From: Candidatus Rokuibacteriota bacterium
Lineage (GTDB): Bacteria; Methylomirabilota; Methylomirabilia; Rokubacteriales; CSP1-6
DNA length: 14,571 nucleotides
Direction of reading: 5' to 3'
NCBI GenBank assembly: GCA_016177555.1
Contig: JACOVB010000401.1
Coordinates: forward strand, 1-14,571
Part shown: one piece after another, positions 8,107 to 14,571 of the stretch
Position numbering within the stretch: the first letter of the stretch is position 1
Layout of the letters: every line of letters starts with the position of its first letter
Position numbers and translations under genes: made by a program
Notes under the pieces: model-generated
Told to the model about the DNA's origin: nothing
What the model saw: only the letters and a program-made list of their open reading frames with translations
Database searches by the model: none

Positions 8107-9128
8107 TCGCGTCCCCCCTCCCGCCCTTCGGCCAGCAGGGCTTCGGCCTCGAGCGCCGTCTTGATGTGGGCGTTGACGTCGGTCTTCACCCACTCGGCCG
8201 CCACGCGCAGGGCGTTCTTGATGGCCTTCACGGGCGAGGCCCCGTGGCAGATGATCGAGGCGCCGTTGATCCCCAGCAGCGGCGCCCCGCCCATCTCGGT
8301 GTAGTCCACCCGGCGCTTCATGCGCGCGAAGGCCGCGCGGGACAGCGCGGCGCCCGCCTTCGAGAAGAAATCGCGCGTGAGCTCCTCGCGGATCATGGAG
8401 GTCAGCATCTCGGCCAGGCTCTCCGAGATCTTCAGGCACACGTTGCCGGTGAAGCCGTCGGTGACCACCACGTCACAGCGCCCGTTGTAGATGTCGCGCC
8501 CCTCGACGTTGCCGATGAAGTTCAGCGAGGACCCCTTGAGGGCCTCGTACGTCTCCTTGACCAGATCGTTGCCCTTCCCCTCCTCCTCCCCCACCGACAG
8601 GATCCCGACCCGCGGGTTGTCCTTGCCGATGATGTCGCGCGAGTAGACGTGGCCCATGACGGCCCACTGGAAGAGGTGGCGGGGCTTGGGGTCCACGTTG
8701 GCGCCCGCGTCGATGAGCACGGTGAAGCCGGACAGGCTCGGGAGCGCGGCGGCGATGGCAGGCCGGTCCACGCCGGGGAGCACACCGAGGACGTACATGC
8801 CGATGGCCATGGCGGCGCCGGTGTTGCCGGCCGAGACAAGGGCGCTGCACTCGCCCTCCTTGACCAGCTCGGCGGCGACGCGGAGGGAGGAGTCCCGCTT
8901 GCGCCGGAGGGCCTGGGAGGGCGCCTCCGCCATGCCGACGACCTGCGAGGCATGCCGGATGGCGACGGGGAGGTCCTGGGCCTTGAGCCGGATGATCTCC
9001 CGCTCGATGGAGGCCTTGTCTCCAACGAGCACGGAGGCGAGACCGAATTCGCGGGCCGCGGCCACGGCACCTTCGACGACAACCGCGGGCCCGAAGTCGC
9101 CCCCCATGGCATCGAGCGCGATTTTCAT
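8103..9128 (-). CDS. plsX: Phosphate acyltransferase PlsX
   Basis: 341 aa. PlsX converts acyl-ACP to acyl-phosphate, feeding PlsY in membrane phospholipid synthesis; it is a peripheral membrane-associated enzyme. Visible are IALDAMGGDFGP at the N-terminus, SAGNTGA near residue 100, IDAGANVDPKP, and VVTDGFTGNVCLK followed by the C-terminal MGGAPLLGINGASIICHG. Length and motif order are normal. It follows rpmF by 24 nt and overlaps fabH by 4 nt, the conserved rpmF-plsX-fabH arrangement. The ribosome-binding site is weak (CCGGGG), suggesting dependence on coupling. A predicted ATG at 9128 is the only sensible start. Confidence 0.96.
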   Translation of the reverse strand: MKIALDAMGGDFGPAVVVEGAVAAAREFGLASVLVGDKASIEREIIRLKAQDLPVAIRHASQVVGMAEAPSQALRRKRDSSLRVAAELVKEGECSALVSAGNTGAAMAIGMYVLGVLPGVDRPAIAAALPSLSGFTVLIDAGANVDPKPRHLFQWAVMGHVYSRDIIGKDNPRVGILSVGEEEGKGNDLVKETYEALKGSSLNFIGNVEGRDIYNGRCDVVVTDGFTGNVCLKISESLAEMLTSMIREELTRDFFSKAGAALSRAAFARMKRRVDYTEMGGAPLLGINGASIICHGASPVKAIKNALRVAAEWVKTDVNAHIKTALEAEALLAEGREGGRE

Positions 9129-9152
9129 GGGCGGACCCCGGAGATGCGGAGA

Positions 9153-9335
9153 CTACTCCCCTTCGATGGAGATGACTTCCCGCCCCTTGTAGAAGCCGCA
9201 GTGCGGGCAGAGCTGGTGCGGGACCTTGACCTCCCGGCACTGAGGGCAGATGGAGCGCGTCGGCGCGGCCATCTTGTAATGCGTCCGGCGCTTCCGGCCG
9301 CGCGTCTTCGAGTGGCGTCGCTTGGGCAGTGGCAT
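9153..9335 (-). CDS. rpmF: 50S ribosomal protein L32
   Basis: 60 aa, basic. The N-terminal PLPKRRHSKTRGRKRRTHY is the L32 signature, followed by a zinc-ribbon with Cys30, Cys33, Cys43 and Cys46 (CPQC and CPHC). So this is the zinc-binding (C+) form. AGGAGC lies about 10 nt upstream of the ATG. Its place between yceD and plsX is the widely conserved one, linking ribosome production with lipid synthesis. A strong GC hairpin precedes it in the gap after yceD. Confidence 0.97.
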   Translation of the reverse strand: MPLPKRRHSKTRGRKRRTHYKMAAPTRSICPQCREVKVPHQLCPHCGFYKGREVISIEGE

Positions 9336-9358
9336 GAGTGTCTGGCTCCTGTATCCCC

Positions 9359-9378
9359 GCGCGGGCTCTGGCCCGCGC
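9359..9378 (-). other. Intercistronic hairpin between yceD and rpmF
   Basis: GCGCGGGC (9359-9366) and GCCCGCGC (9371-9378) form a perfect 8-bp stem closed by a 4-nt loop in the yceD-rpmF gap. There is no T-run, so it is not a classic terminator. Its position about 24 nt before the rpmF start would suit mRNA processing or stabilisation of the downstream message; this is inference. Confidence 0.55.
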
Positions 9379-9398
9379 CGGTTGGGTTCCCGCGGAGG

Positions 9399-9911
9399 CT
9401 ACCGTGACAGCCGGTCGGACAGCCCCATGAGGGGCGCCCACCGGGGATCGGGCATGCGCTCCTCGCACGCGCAGGGCGTGAGGTTCCGATTGCCGCCGCA
9501 GAGGCGGCAGAGGCCGCGGCAGTCCTCACGGCAGAGCGGCTTCATCGGAACACCGAGGGTCGTCTCCGTGACGACGAGGGCCCCGACGTCGAGGAGGCCG
9601 TGCTCGTATACATCGGTACCCAGGTCATCCGCCCCGAGCTCCCGCTCCTCGGCCCGCCCCTGAGGGCTCGGCACGAATCGGGCGTCCACCGCAGGCGCGA
9701 TCCGCAGCTGGAAAGGCTCGAGGCAGCGCCCACATACGAGGGGTACCCGTGCGGCCAGGGCCCCCGTGACGAAGACCGCCGAGCCGTCCTTCTCGATGGC
9801 GAGCGACAGCTCCTCGAGCGTCCAGGCGGGGTCCTCGAAGGGGTGGGAAAGGGAGTCTACCCCCTCGATCTGGATTCCCTCGTCAGGGATCTCGGAGACC
9901 CGGATGAGCAT
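9399..9911 (-). CDS. yceD: YceD family protein (DUF177)
   Basis: 170 aa from the ATG at 9911, which gives the family start MLIRVSEIPDEG and has GAGG 8 nt upstream. An ATG at 9944 in the same frame would add 11 residues but has poorer support. Family hallmarks are CGRCLEPF (Cys60, Cys63) and a C-terminal cysteine-rich region CREDCRGLCRLCGG (Cys127, 131, 135, 138) plus Cys147 and Cys149, suggesting metal binding. YceD/DUF177 proteins accompany rpmF across bacteria and are linked to 23S rRNA or large-subunit accumulation in bacteria and plastids; the exact role is unclear. It is the first gene of the operon, about 50 nt after the predicted transcript start. Confidence 0.93.
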   Translation of the reverse strand: MLIRVSEIPDEGIQIEGVDSLSHPFEDPAWTLEELSLAIEKDGSAVFVTGALAARVPLVCGRCLEPFQLRIAPAVDARFVPSPQGRAEERELGADDLGTDVYEHGLLDVGALVVTETTLGVPMKPLCREDCRGLCRLCGGNRNLTPCACEERMPDPRWAPLMGLSDRLSR

Positions 9912-9966
9912 CGACGAATCCTCGCTTAACGTTGTATCAAACAATGAGTTTTCCTGAAACCCGGTC

Positions 9967-9996
9967 AGTATAGCCAGCGGCTCCCGCCGTAGTCAA
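9967..9996 (-). promoter_or_regulatory. Sigma-70-like promoter of the yceD-rpmF-plsX-fab operon
   Basis: On the minus strand TTGACT (9991-9996) and TATACT (9967-9972) are separated by 18 bp; each matches consensus at 5 of 6 positions. The start would be near 9960, giving a ~50-nt leader before the ATG at 9911. No similar element is seen at later genes of the operon. Confidence 0.6.
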
Positions 9997-10011
9997 CCCC
10001 AAAGCCCCCCA

Positions 10012-10199
10012 GCAGGCCGCTGAAAAAGGCCCATCTGCTTCGTTGGCGCCCTCGGCCGCACGCTCAACGGGGCTCGCTCACGCTCGCCCGGATCTCCGGA
10101 AGCGCTCACCTCGCCTCCGGCTCGGCTCGCCAAGCGGAGTACGCCTCGCGTGCGGCCGTCGGGCGCCGCCTCGCATCTGGACCTTTTTGAGCGGCCTGC
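10012..10199. repeat. Large imperfect palindrome (possible MITE-like or REP-like element)
   Basis: The left arm starting GCAGGCCGCTGAAAAAGG (10012) is mirrored by the right arm ending CCTTTTTGAGCGGCCTGC (10199). Read inward from each end, about 55-58 bp per arm pair with few mismatches, through GGCGCCC and CGGCCGCACGC blocks. The centre (10071-10136) is unpaired by the arms and resembles the repeat in fabD. The whole element sits between two divergent promoters and contains no credible gene. No transposase is nearby, so any movement would be in trans. Together with the promoters it accounts for the 386-base gene-free stretch 9912-10297. Confidence 0.75.
10071..10136. repeat. GC-rich dispersed repeat (copy B) at the centre of the palindrome
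   Basis: About 66 bp related to 6111-6173, in the same orientation on the + strand. Shared blocks are GCTCGCTC, CGCTCG, GGAT-TCC, CGCTC--CTCGCCT-CGGCT and CTCGCCAA. It interrupts the otherwise continuous arms of the surrounding palindrome, suggesting a nested insertion, or a variable loop of the same element. Confidence 0.55.
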
Positions 10200-10247
10200 G
10201 GAGTTCTTCCGCGGTCTGCCAGAACGCCCCGGGCGGGGCCCTGTCGC

Positions 10248-10276
10248 TTGACGGTCTCAGGACCAACTGTTAGCAT
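10248..10276 (+). promoter_or_regulatory. Sigma-70-like promoter of htpX
   Basis: TTGACG (10248-10253) and TAGCAT (10271-10276) are separated by 17 bp, 5 of 6 and 4 of 6 consensus matches. The start would fall near 10283, about 15 nt before the htpX ATG, just enough room for the GGGAGG ribosome-binding site. No heat-shock-type alternative sigma element was recognised. Confidence 0.55.
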
Positions 10277-10297
10277 TTTGGCGGGAGGTTACATTCC

Positions 10298-11149
10298 ATG
10301 GGAAACATCTTCAAGACCGCCGTGCTCCTGGGACTCCTGACGAGCCTGCTCATCGTCATCGGGGGCGCCCTCGGCGGCCAGCAGGGGTTGGTCATGGCGT
10401 TCGTCCTGGCCACGGCCATGAACGTCGGGAGCTACTGGTTCTCCGACCGCATCGTGCTGGCCATGTATCGCGCCCAGCCGGTGGACGAGACGACGGCTCC
10501 CGGCCTGCACCGTGTGGTGCGCCACCTGGCCACGCGCGCGGGCCTGCCCATGCCGCGGGTCTACATCATCCCAGGAGAGGCCCCCAACGCCTTCGCGACG
10601 GGCCGCAATCCCGAGCACGCGGCCGTGGCCGTCACGGAAGGGATCACGCGCATCCTCGACGAGGAGGAGCTGGAAGGCGTCCTGGCCCATGAGCTCGCCC
10701 ACGTCAAGAACCGCGACACGCTCATCATGACCATCTCGGCCACGCTGGCGGGGGCCATCACCTACATGGCCCACATGGCGCAGTGGGCGGCCATGTTCGG
10801 CGGGGGTCGTCGCGACGACGAGGAGCCCTCCGGCGGCGGGATGTTCGGCGCGCTCTTCATGGCCGTACTGGCGCCCATCGCCGCCATGCTCATCCAGATG
10901 GCCATCTCGCGGGCGCGCGAGTTCCACGCCGACGCCACGGGCGCCCGCATCGCCGGGCGGCCATGGGGCCTGGCCAAGGCGCTCGAGAAGATGGAGATGG
11001 CCGCCAGCATGGTCCCGATGCAGGCGACTCCCGCGACGGCGCATCTGTTCATCGTCAACCCCCTCACGAGCGGGGGGCTGGCGACGCTGTTCTCGACCCA
11101 TCCACCGATCCAGGAGCGGGTGGCCCGTCTCCGCGCCATGACCATCTAG
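10298..11149 (+). CDS. htpX: Membrane zinc metalloprotease HtpX (M48)
   Basis: 283 aa, typical length. HtpX is an inner-membrane M48B protease that degrades damaged or misassembled membrane proteins, often with FtsH. Two N-terminal hydrophobic segments (about 7-25 and 28-47) precede the zinc motif HELAH (131-135, His131, Glu132, His135; E. coli has HELSH). The third ligand is Glu208 in [15 protein letters not shown]. Two further hydrophobic segments lie around 144-166 and 182-203. The C-terminal [16 protein letters not shown] is standard. GGGAGG lies about 10 nt before the ATG. It is transcribed away from the fab operon, from its own promoter, and ends in a rho-independent terminator. Confidence 0.95.
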   Translation: MGNIFKTAVLLGLLTSLLIVIGGALGGQQGLVMAFVLATAMNVGSYWFSDRIVLAMYRAQPVDETTAPGLHRVVRHLATRAGLPMPRVYIIPGEAPNAFATGRNPEHAAVAVTEGITRILDEEELEGVLAHELAHVKNRDTLIMTISATLAGAITYMAHMAQWAAMFGGGRRDDEEPSGGGMFGALFMAVLAPIAAMLIQMAISRAREFHADATGARIAGRPWGLAKALEKMEMAASMVPMQATPATAHLFIVNPLTSGGLATLFSTHPPIQERVARLRAMTI

Positions 11150-11174
11150 GTCACGACCAGACACCAGAGAGCCC

Positions 11175-11206
11175 GGGGGGAGACCGGCGATCGGCTCCCC
11201 CCTTTT
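11175..11206 (+). terminator. Rho-independent terminator after htpX
   Basis: GGGGGGAG (11175-11182) pairs with CTCCCCCC (11195-11202), an 8-bp perfect stem. The loop can extend it by CCG/CGG (11184-11186 and 11192-11194) across a single A. TTTT follows at 11203-11206. It lies 26 nt after the htpX stop and only 11 nt before the ccmA start, so it also sits in the ccmA leader. Confidence 0.75.
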
Positions 11207-11217
11207 CACGACATGAG

Positions 11218-11928
11218 ATGATCACCGCCGCCGGTCTCCGGAAGTCCTTCGCGAGAACGCCCGTGATCGATGGCGTGTCGCTCGAGGTGCCAGCCGGGAC
11301 CTGTCTCGTCCTGATTGGACCCAACGGCGCCGGGAAGACCACGCTCCTCCGGATCTTCGCGACGCTCGTCCGCCCCTCCTCGGGCTCGCTCACGGTGGCC
11401 GGAGTCGATGCTCTCCGCAGCCCCGAGACCGTCCGCGAAGCCATCGCCATGGTGGCCCACGGCTCCTACGTGTACGAGGACCTGAGCGCGCTCGAGAACC
11501 TGCGCTTCTGGGCGACCATGGGGGGCCACGACGCTTCGGAAGGACGGCTCCTGGCGGCGCTCTCGCAGGTGGAGCTCGAGGCCGTGGCCCACGAGCGCGC
11601 GCGCACCTTCTCCTCCGGCATGAAGCGGCGGATCGGCCTGGCGCGGGTCGCCCTCGGACGCGCCCGTCTGCTGCTCCTCGACGAGCCCTTCACCGGGCTC
11701 GACCGCCAGGGCCGCAAGTGGCTCAGCGAGTTCCTGCTCGCCTTCAAGGGCGGGGGCGGTGCCGTCGTCCTGGCCACCCACAGCTTCGAGGGCGCCCTCG
11801 GCGTCGCGGACCGCATCGCGATCCTGGCCGGCGGCAGGCTCGTGCTGGACCAGCCCGCCGCCGATCTGTCTCGGGACGACCTCCGCCGTCTCTACGACGA
11901 CCTCACCGAATTCAAGCAAGACACATGA
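11218..11928 (+). CDS. ccmA: Haem ABC exporter ATP-binding subunit CcmA
   Basis: 236 aa, slightly longer than E. coli CcmA. It is the cytoplasmic ATPase of CcmABCD, which drives release of haem-loaded CcmE. Walker A GPNGAGKTT is at 34-42, the ABC signature FSSGMKRR at 131-138, Walker B LLLLDEP at 151-157 and the switch His188 in LATHSFEG. A histidine (His81 in VAHGSYVYEDLSALENL) stands where many ABC proteins have the Q-loop glutamine, as is common in CcmA. The ATG at 11218 has no good ribosome-binding site and lies immediately after the htpX terminator, so the source of the ccm transcript is unclear. Its stop overlaps ccmB by 4 nt. Identity as CcmA rather than another exporter ATPase rests mostly on the neighbours. 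Confidence 0.93.
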   Translation: MITAAGLRKSFARTPVIDGVSLEVPAGTCLVLIGPNGAGKTTLLRIFATLVRPSSGSLTVAGVDALRSPETVREAIAMVAHGSYVYEDLSALENLRFWATMGGHDASEGRLLAALSQVELEAVAHERARTFSSGMKRRIGLARVALGRARLLLLDEPFTGLDRQGRKWLSEFLLAFKGGGGAVVLATHSFEGALGVADRIAILAGGRLVLDQPAADLSRDDLRRLYDDLTEFKQDT

Positions 11929-12605
11929 CCGCGTACGGCCGGCGGGCCTGGATCGTGCTCTGGAAGGATCTCCTCACGGAGCGCCGCTCGAAGGAGAGCC
12001 TGAACGCGCTCTTCTTCTTCTCCCTGCTGCTGCTCTTCCTGTTCCAGTTCGCCCTCGGTCCCGACCGGGAGCGGCTCCAGGCGGCGCTGCCCGGTCTCCT
12101 GTGGCTCGGCTTCGTCCTGGCGGGGCTCCTGGGCCTCGGCCGGGTGTTCATCGCCGAGCGCGACAACGACTGCTGGGAAGGGCTCCTGCTCACGCCCGGG
12201 GACAAGTCCGCGATCTACCTCGGCAAGCTCCTCGCCAACTTCGTCCTCATGACGGTGGTCGAGGTGGTGCTCGTGGGCCTGTTCGGCGTCTTCTACAACG
12301 TGGACCTCTGGGGTGTGCTCGGGCCCCTGGCCGTGGTGCTGTTCCTGGGCACCGTGGGACTCTCCGCCGTGGGCACGCTGTTCGCGGCCATGACGGCACA
12401 GGTGCGGGCGCGGGAGCTGCTCTTCCCGGTGCTACTCCTCCCTGTGCAGGTCCCGGTGCTGCTCGCCACCGTGAGCGCCACCCAGATCGTGCTGGGCGGG
12501 CAGCCGCTCGCCGAGGCCGCCTCGTGGCTCAAGCTCCTCGCCGGCGCCGACGTCGTGTACCTTGTCATCGGGCTTCTCACCTTCGAGTTCATCCTGGATG
12601 CCTGA
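11925..12605 (+). CDS. ccmB: Haem exporter membrane subunit CcmB
   Basis: 226 aa, usual length, with about six hydrophobic segments after a short cytoplasmic N-terminus. The CcmB signature is visible: LWKDLLTERRSKESLNALFFF, then FIAERDNDCWEGLLLTPGDKSAIYLGKLLANF, and LLFPVLLLPVQVPVLL. CcmB is the permease partner of CcmA in the CcmABCD complex. The ATG overlaps the ccmA stop (ATGA), indicating coupling; a separate ribosome-binding site is not evident. The stop lies 13 nt before the ccmC start. Confidence 0.95.
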   Translation: MTAYGRRAWIVLWKDLLTERRSKESLNALFFFSLLLLFLFQFALGPDRERLQAALPGLLWLGFVLAGLLGLGRVFIAERDNDCWEGLLLTPGDKSAIYLGKLLANFVLMTVVEVVLVGLFGVFYNVDLWGVLGPLAVVLFLGTVGLSAVGTLFAAMTAQVRARELLFPVLLLPVQVPVLLATVSATQIVLGGQPLAEAASWLKLLAGADVVYLVIGLLTFEFILDA

Positions 12606-12618
12606 GAGGAGGCCGATC

Positions 12619-13272
12619 ATGCGCAACCGCGCCCTCGGATGGCTGACCGGCCTCGCGCTGCTGGCCGGCCTCGCCGTCGGCTTCGGCTATGCACCGCGGG
12701 AGGCGGCCCAGGGGAACGTGCAGCGGATCATGTACCTGCACGTGCCCTCGATCCTCACCGCGTACCTGGCCTTCGGCCTCGTGCTGCTCGGGAGCATCGG
12801 CTACCTGGCGACGCGCAGGCAGGCGTGGGACCGCCTGGCGGCCTCGGCCAGCGAGCTGGGAGTGCTGTTCACCGGCGTGACCATCGTGACCGGCTCGATC
12901 TGGGGCAAGCCGACGTGGGGCACCTGGTGGACCTGGGACGCCCGGTTGACCTCGACGGCGGTGCTCTTCCTCGTGTACACGGGCTACCTGCTCCTGCGGG
13001 GCATGGTGGACGAGCCCGAGCGGCGGGGACGCTACGCGGCCGTGGTCGGCATCGTGGGAGCGGCCAATATCCCCATCGTGCACTTCTCGGTGAAGTGGTG
13101 GCGGGCGCTCCATCAGCCGTCCACGATCCTCGGCCCGGAGCCCTCCCCCATCGCTGCCCCCATCGCCACCGCGCTCCTGGTCAACTGGGTGGCCTTCACG
13201 CTGCTGTTCGTCTACTTCCTGGCGCGCCGGATCGAGATCGCGCGACTGGATGATGGAGCCGTCGATGCCTGA
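12619..13272 (+). CDS. ccmC: Haem-handling protein CcmC
   Basis: 217 aa with about six transmembrane segments. CcmC presents haem to CcmE at the periplasmic face. The tryptophan-rich motif WGKPTWGTWWTWDARLTS spans about 95-112. Candidate axial haem ligands are His41 in YLHVPS and His165 in WWRALHQPS, matching the conserved pair of the family. The ATG at 12619 is preferred over one at 12598, because AGGAGG lies 6 nt before it and the upstream codons overlap ccmB. Its end overlaps ccmD by 8 nt. Confidence 0.95.
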   Translation: MRNRALGWLTGLALLAGLAVGFGYAPREAAQGNVQRIMYLHVPSILTAYLAFGLVLLGSIGYLATRRQAWDRLAASASELGVLFTGVTIVTGSIWGKPTWGTWWTWDARLTSTAVLFLVYTGYLLLRGMVDEPERRGRYAAVVGIVGAANIPIVHFSVKWWRALHQPSTILGPEPSPIAAPIATALLVNWVAFTLLFVYFLARRIEIARLDDGAVDA

Positions 13273-13417
13273 TAAGATGATGCCCGATCACTGGGGATAC
13301 GTCTTCGCGGCATACGGGTTCGCGGCGATCGCGTTCGGGGGGTACTGGCGTCACCTCGCGCGGCGGAGCCGGGACCTGCTCTCGCGTCGGCGCGGAAAGG
13401 AAGGCGGGGCAGCATGA
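13265..13417 (+). CDS. ccmD: Haem exporter accessory protein CcmD (small)
   Basis: 50 aa, short but clear. The frame starts inside the ccmC end (ATG 13265, GGAG 6 nt before) and its stop overlaps the ccmE ATG (ATGA). The N-terminal region HWGYVFAAYGFAAIAFGG forms a single membrane segment with the aromatic AYG typical of CcmD, followed by an Arg/Lys-rich cytoplasmic tail. CcmD stabilises the CcmABC-CcmE complex and is needed to release haem-bound CcmE. Small size, hydropathy and exact position between ccmC and ccmE support the call. ATGs at 13277 and 13280 in the same frame are alternative starts. Confidence 0.85.
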   Translation: MPDKMMPDHWGYVFAAYGFAAIAFGGYWRHLARRSRDLLSRRRGKEGGAA

Positions 13418-13860
13418 AGCGCAGAGCCAAGTTCATCGTCGGGGGGGTGTTCATCCTGGGCGCCCTCGGCTACCTCGTCTACGCCGGAGTGAGCCAGTCG
13501 TTGGTCTACTTCGTGACGCCCAGCGAGCTGATGGCGGCGCCGGTGAGCGGCAAGACCTACCGGCTCGGCGGCATGGTGCAGGCCGGCACGCTCAAGTGGG
13601 AGCCGAAGAGCCTCGACCTCACCTTCGCGGTTTCCGACGGCAAGACGGCGGTGCCGGTGCGGCACAAAGGCACCCCCCCCGACCTGTTCGCGGAGGGGCG
13701 CGGGGCGGTGGTGGAGGGCACGTGGACCGCCGACGGGCACTTCAAGGCGGCCACCATCCTGGCCAAGCATTCGGAAGAGTACAAGGCGCCCCACGACGGC
13801 GCGGCCGAGCCCGGCTACAAGGAGCTCATGCGCACCCTCCAGGGCAGCTCCGGCAAGTAG
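13414..13860 (+). CDS. ccmE: Cytochrome c-type biogenesis protein CcmE (haem chaperone)
   Basis: 148 aa. One N-terminal signal anchor (about 6-25) places the OB-fold domain in the periplasm. CcmE binds haem covalently through a histidine and carries it to CcmF. The conserved motif appears as LAKHSEEYKAP, with His119 as the covalent ligand and Tyr123 as the axial residue. This is the histidine form, not the cysteine variant found in some archaea and sulfate reducers. YFVTPSEL and YRLGGMVQAGTL are also typical. GGAAGG precedes the ATG by about 12 nt. ccmF starts 3 nt after its stop. Confidence 0.96.
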   Translation: MKRRAKFIVGGVFILGALGYLVYAGVSQSLVYFVTPSELMAAPVSGKTYRLGGMVQAGTLKWEPKSLDLTFAVSDGKTAVPVRHKGTPPDLFAEGRGAVVEGTWTADGHFKAATILAKHSEEYKAPHDGAAEPGYKELMRTLQGSSGK

Positions 13861-13863
13861 CCC

Positions 13864-14571
13864 ATGACTCCGGAACTGGGGTACGCGGCCACCGTTGTGG
13901 CCTTCGGGCTCGCCCTGTACGGGAGCATCGCCTCCGCCGTCGCAGGCCGCACCGGCCGCACGGCCCTCGTGCACTCCTCCGAGCGAGCGGCCGTCGGCGT
14001 GTGGATCCTGGTGACGGGCTGCATGCTGCTCCTCGTCTACGCCTTCCTCACCTTCGACTTCTCGGTGCGCTACGTCGCCGTCAACACCAACCGGGGCACC
14101 CCGTTTTACTACCGGATCACGGCGCTGTGGGGAGCGCTCGAGGGCTCCATCATCCTGTGGACCTGGATGCTCGCCCTCTACACGCTCATCGTGGTCGTCC
14201 AGTACCGCCGGCGGCACCCGGAGTTCTACCCCTGGGTGCTCTCGGCCATGATGGGCATCGCGGCCTTCTTCCTCCTGGTGATGACGATCCCGGCGCCGCC
14301 ATTCGAGCGGCTCACCCCGGTGCCCCCGGACGGGCGCGGCCTGAACCCGCTCCTCCAGGACTCCGGGATGATCACCCACCCGGTGGCGCTCTACCTCGGG
14401 TTCACGGGCTTCAGCGTCCCGTTCGCGTTCGCCCTCGCGGCGCTGGCCACGGGCCGGATCGGCGACGAGTGGATCACCATCACCCGCCGCTGGACCGTCA
14501 TCGCCTGGTACTTCCTGGCGCTGGGGCTCCTGATCGGTGGCTGGTGGAGCTACCACGTGCTGGGCTGGGGC
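13864..14571 (+). CDS. ccmF: Haem lyase subunit CcmF, N-terminal part (cut by right edge)
   Basis: 236 residues, open to the window end; full CcmF is about 630-660 aa. CcmF with CcmH joins haem to apocytochrome c thiols in the periplasm. Visible are an N-terminal membrane segment, FDFSVRYVAVNTNRG (64-78), ALWGALEGSIILW (87-99), LLQDSGMITHPVALYLGF (163-180) with His172, and the AWYFLALGLLIGGWWSY-HVLGWG region (214-236), the start of the tryptophan-rich haem-handling domain. The usual HPP is HPV here (Val174). The ATG at 13864 follows the ccmE stop by 3 nt with a poor ribosome-binding site, so coupling is likely. ccmG and ccmH would be expected downstream, outside the window. Confidence 0.95.
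   Translation, partial: MTPELGYAATVVAFGLALYGSIASAVAGRTGRTALVHSSERAAVGVWILVTGCMLLLVYAFLTFDFSVRYVAVNTNRGTPFYYRITALWGALEGSIILWTWMLALYTLIVVVQYRRRHPEFYPWVLSAMMGIAAFFLLVMTIPAPPFERLTPVPPDGRGLNPLLQDSGMITHPVALYLGFTGFSVPFAFALAALATGRIGDEWITITRRWTVIAWYFLALGLLIGGWWSYHVLGWG

Noticed and set aside
8166..9407. Long open frame antisense to plsX and rpmF
   Set aside because: Mirror of two well-recognised genes, no domain features.
10043..10273. Open frames on both strands inside the palindrome
   Set aside because: They follow the symmetry of the repeat and overlap the htpX promoter; no ribosome-binding site or similarity.
13351..14556. 401-residue open frame antisense to ccmE and ccmF
   Set aside because: Opposite recognised ccm genes; composition is Arg/His/Gly-rich without motifs.

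Overview
The window is a stretch of GC-rich bacterial chromosome with tight gene packing, 4-nt stop/start overlaps and C/G-ending codons. The gene orders are classical Gram-negative ones. The overall look fits lineages such as Methylomirabilota/Rokubacteria or deltaproteobacterial-type groups, but no taxonomic marker settles this and the assignment is a guess.

Left part, all minus strand (1-2144): a Uma2-family endonuclease-like gene cut by the left edge, with its own promoter-like sequence. Then phnW (2-aminoethylphosphonate:pyruvate transaminase), preceded by a fragment of phnX (phosphonoacetaldehyde hydrolase) that keeps only the C-terminal ~107 residues.

Central part, minus strand (2144-9911), probably one long operon read right to left: yceD, rpmF (L32), plsX, fabH, fabD, fabG, acpP, fabF, an RNase III-type gene (rnc position) and an M50 site-2 protease. 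It supplies phospholipid/fatty-acid precursors (PlsX), type II fatty-acid initiation and elongation (FabH, FabD, FabG, ACP, FabF) and a ribosomal protein. The RNase III homologue lacks the dsRNA-binding domain and two of the usual acidic metal ligands. Intercistronic hairpins precede rpmF and acpP.

Divergent control region (9912-10297): a TTGACT-18-TATACT promoter reads left into the fab operon and a TTGACG-17-TAGCAT promoter reads right into htpX. Between them lies a ~188-bp imperfect palindrome. Its centre resembles a ~65-bp GC-rich repeat that also encodes the unusual C-terminal tail of FabD.

Right part, plus strand (10298-14571): htpX (membrane metalloprotease), a strong rho-independent terminator, then the System I cytochrome c maturation genes ccmA, ccmB, ccmC, ccmD (50 aa), ccmE and the start of ccmF, which runs off the right edge. 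CcmABCD handle haem on the periplasmic side, CcmE is the haem chaperone and CcmF belongs to the haem lyase.

Most of the window is ordinary housekeeping DNA and I see no wholly new multi-gene system. The points worth a second look are the degenerate RNase III, the repeat-derived FabD tail and nested palindrome, the truncated phnX, and the terminator placed directly before ccmA.
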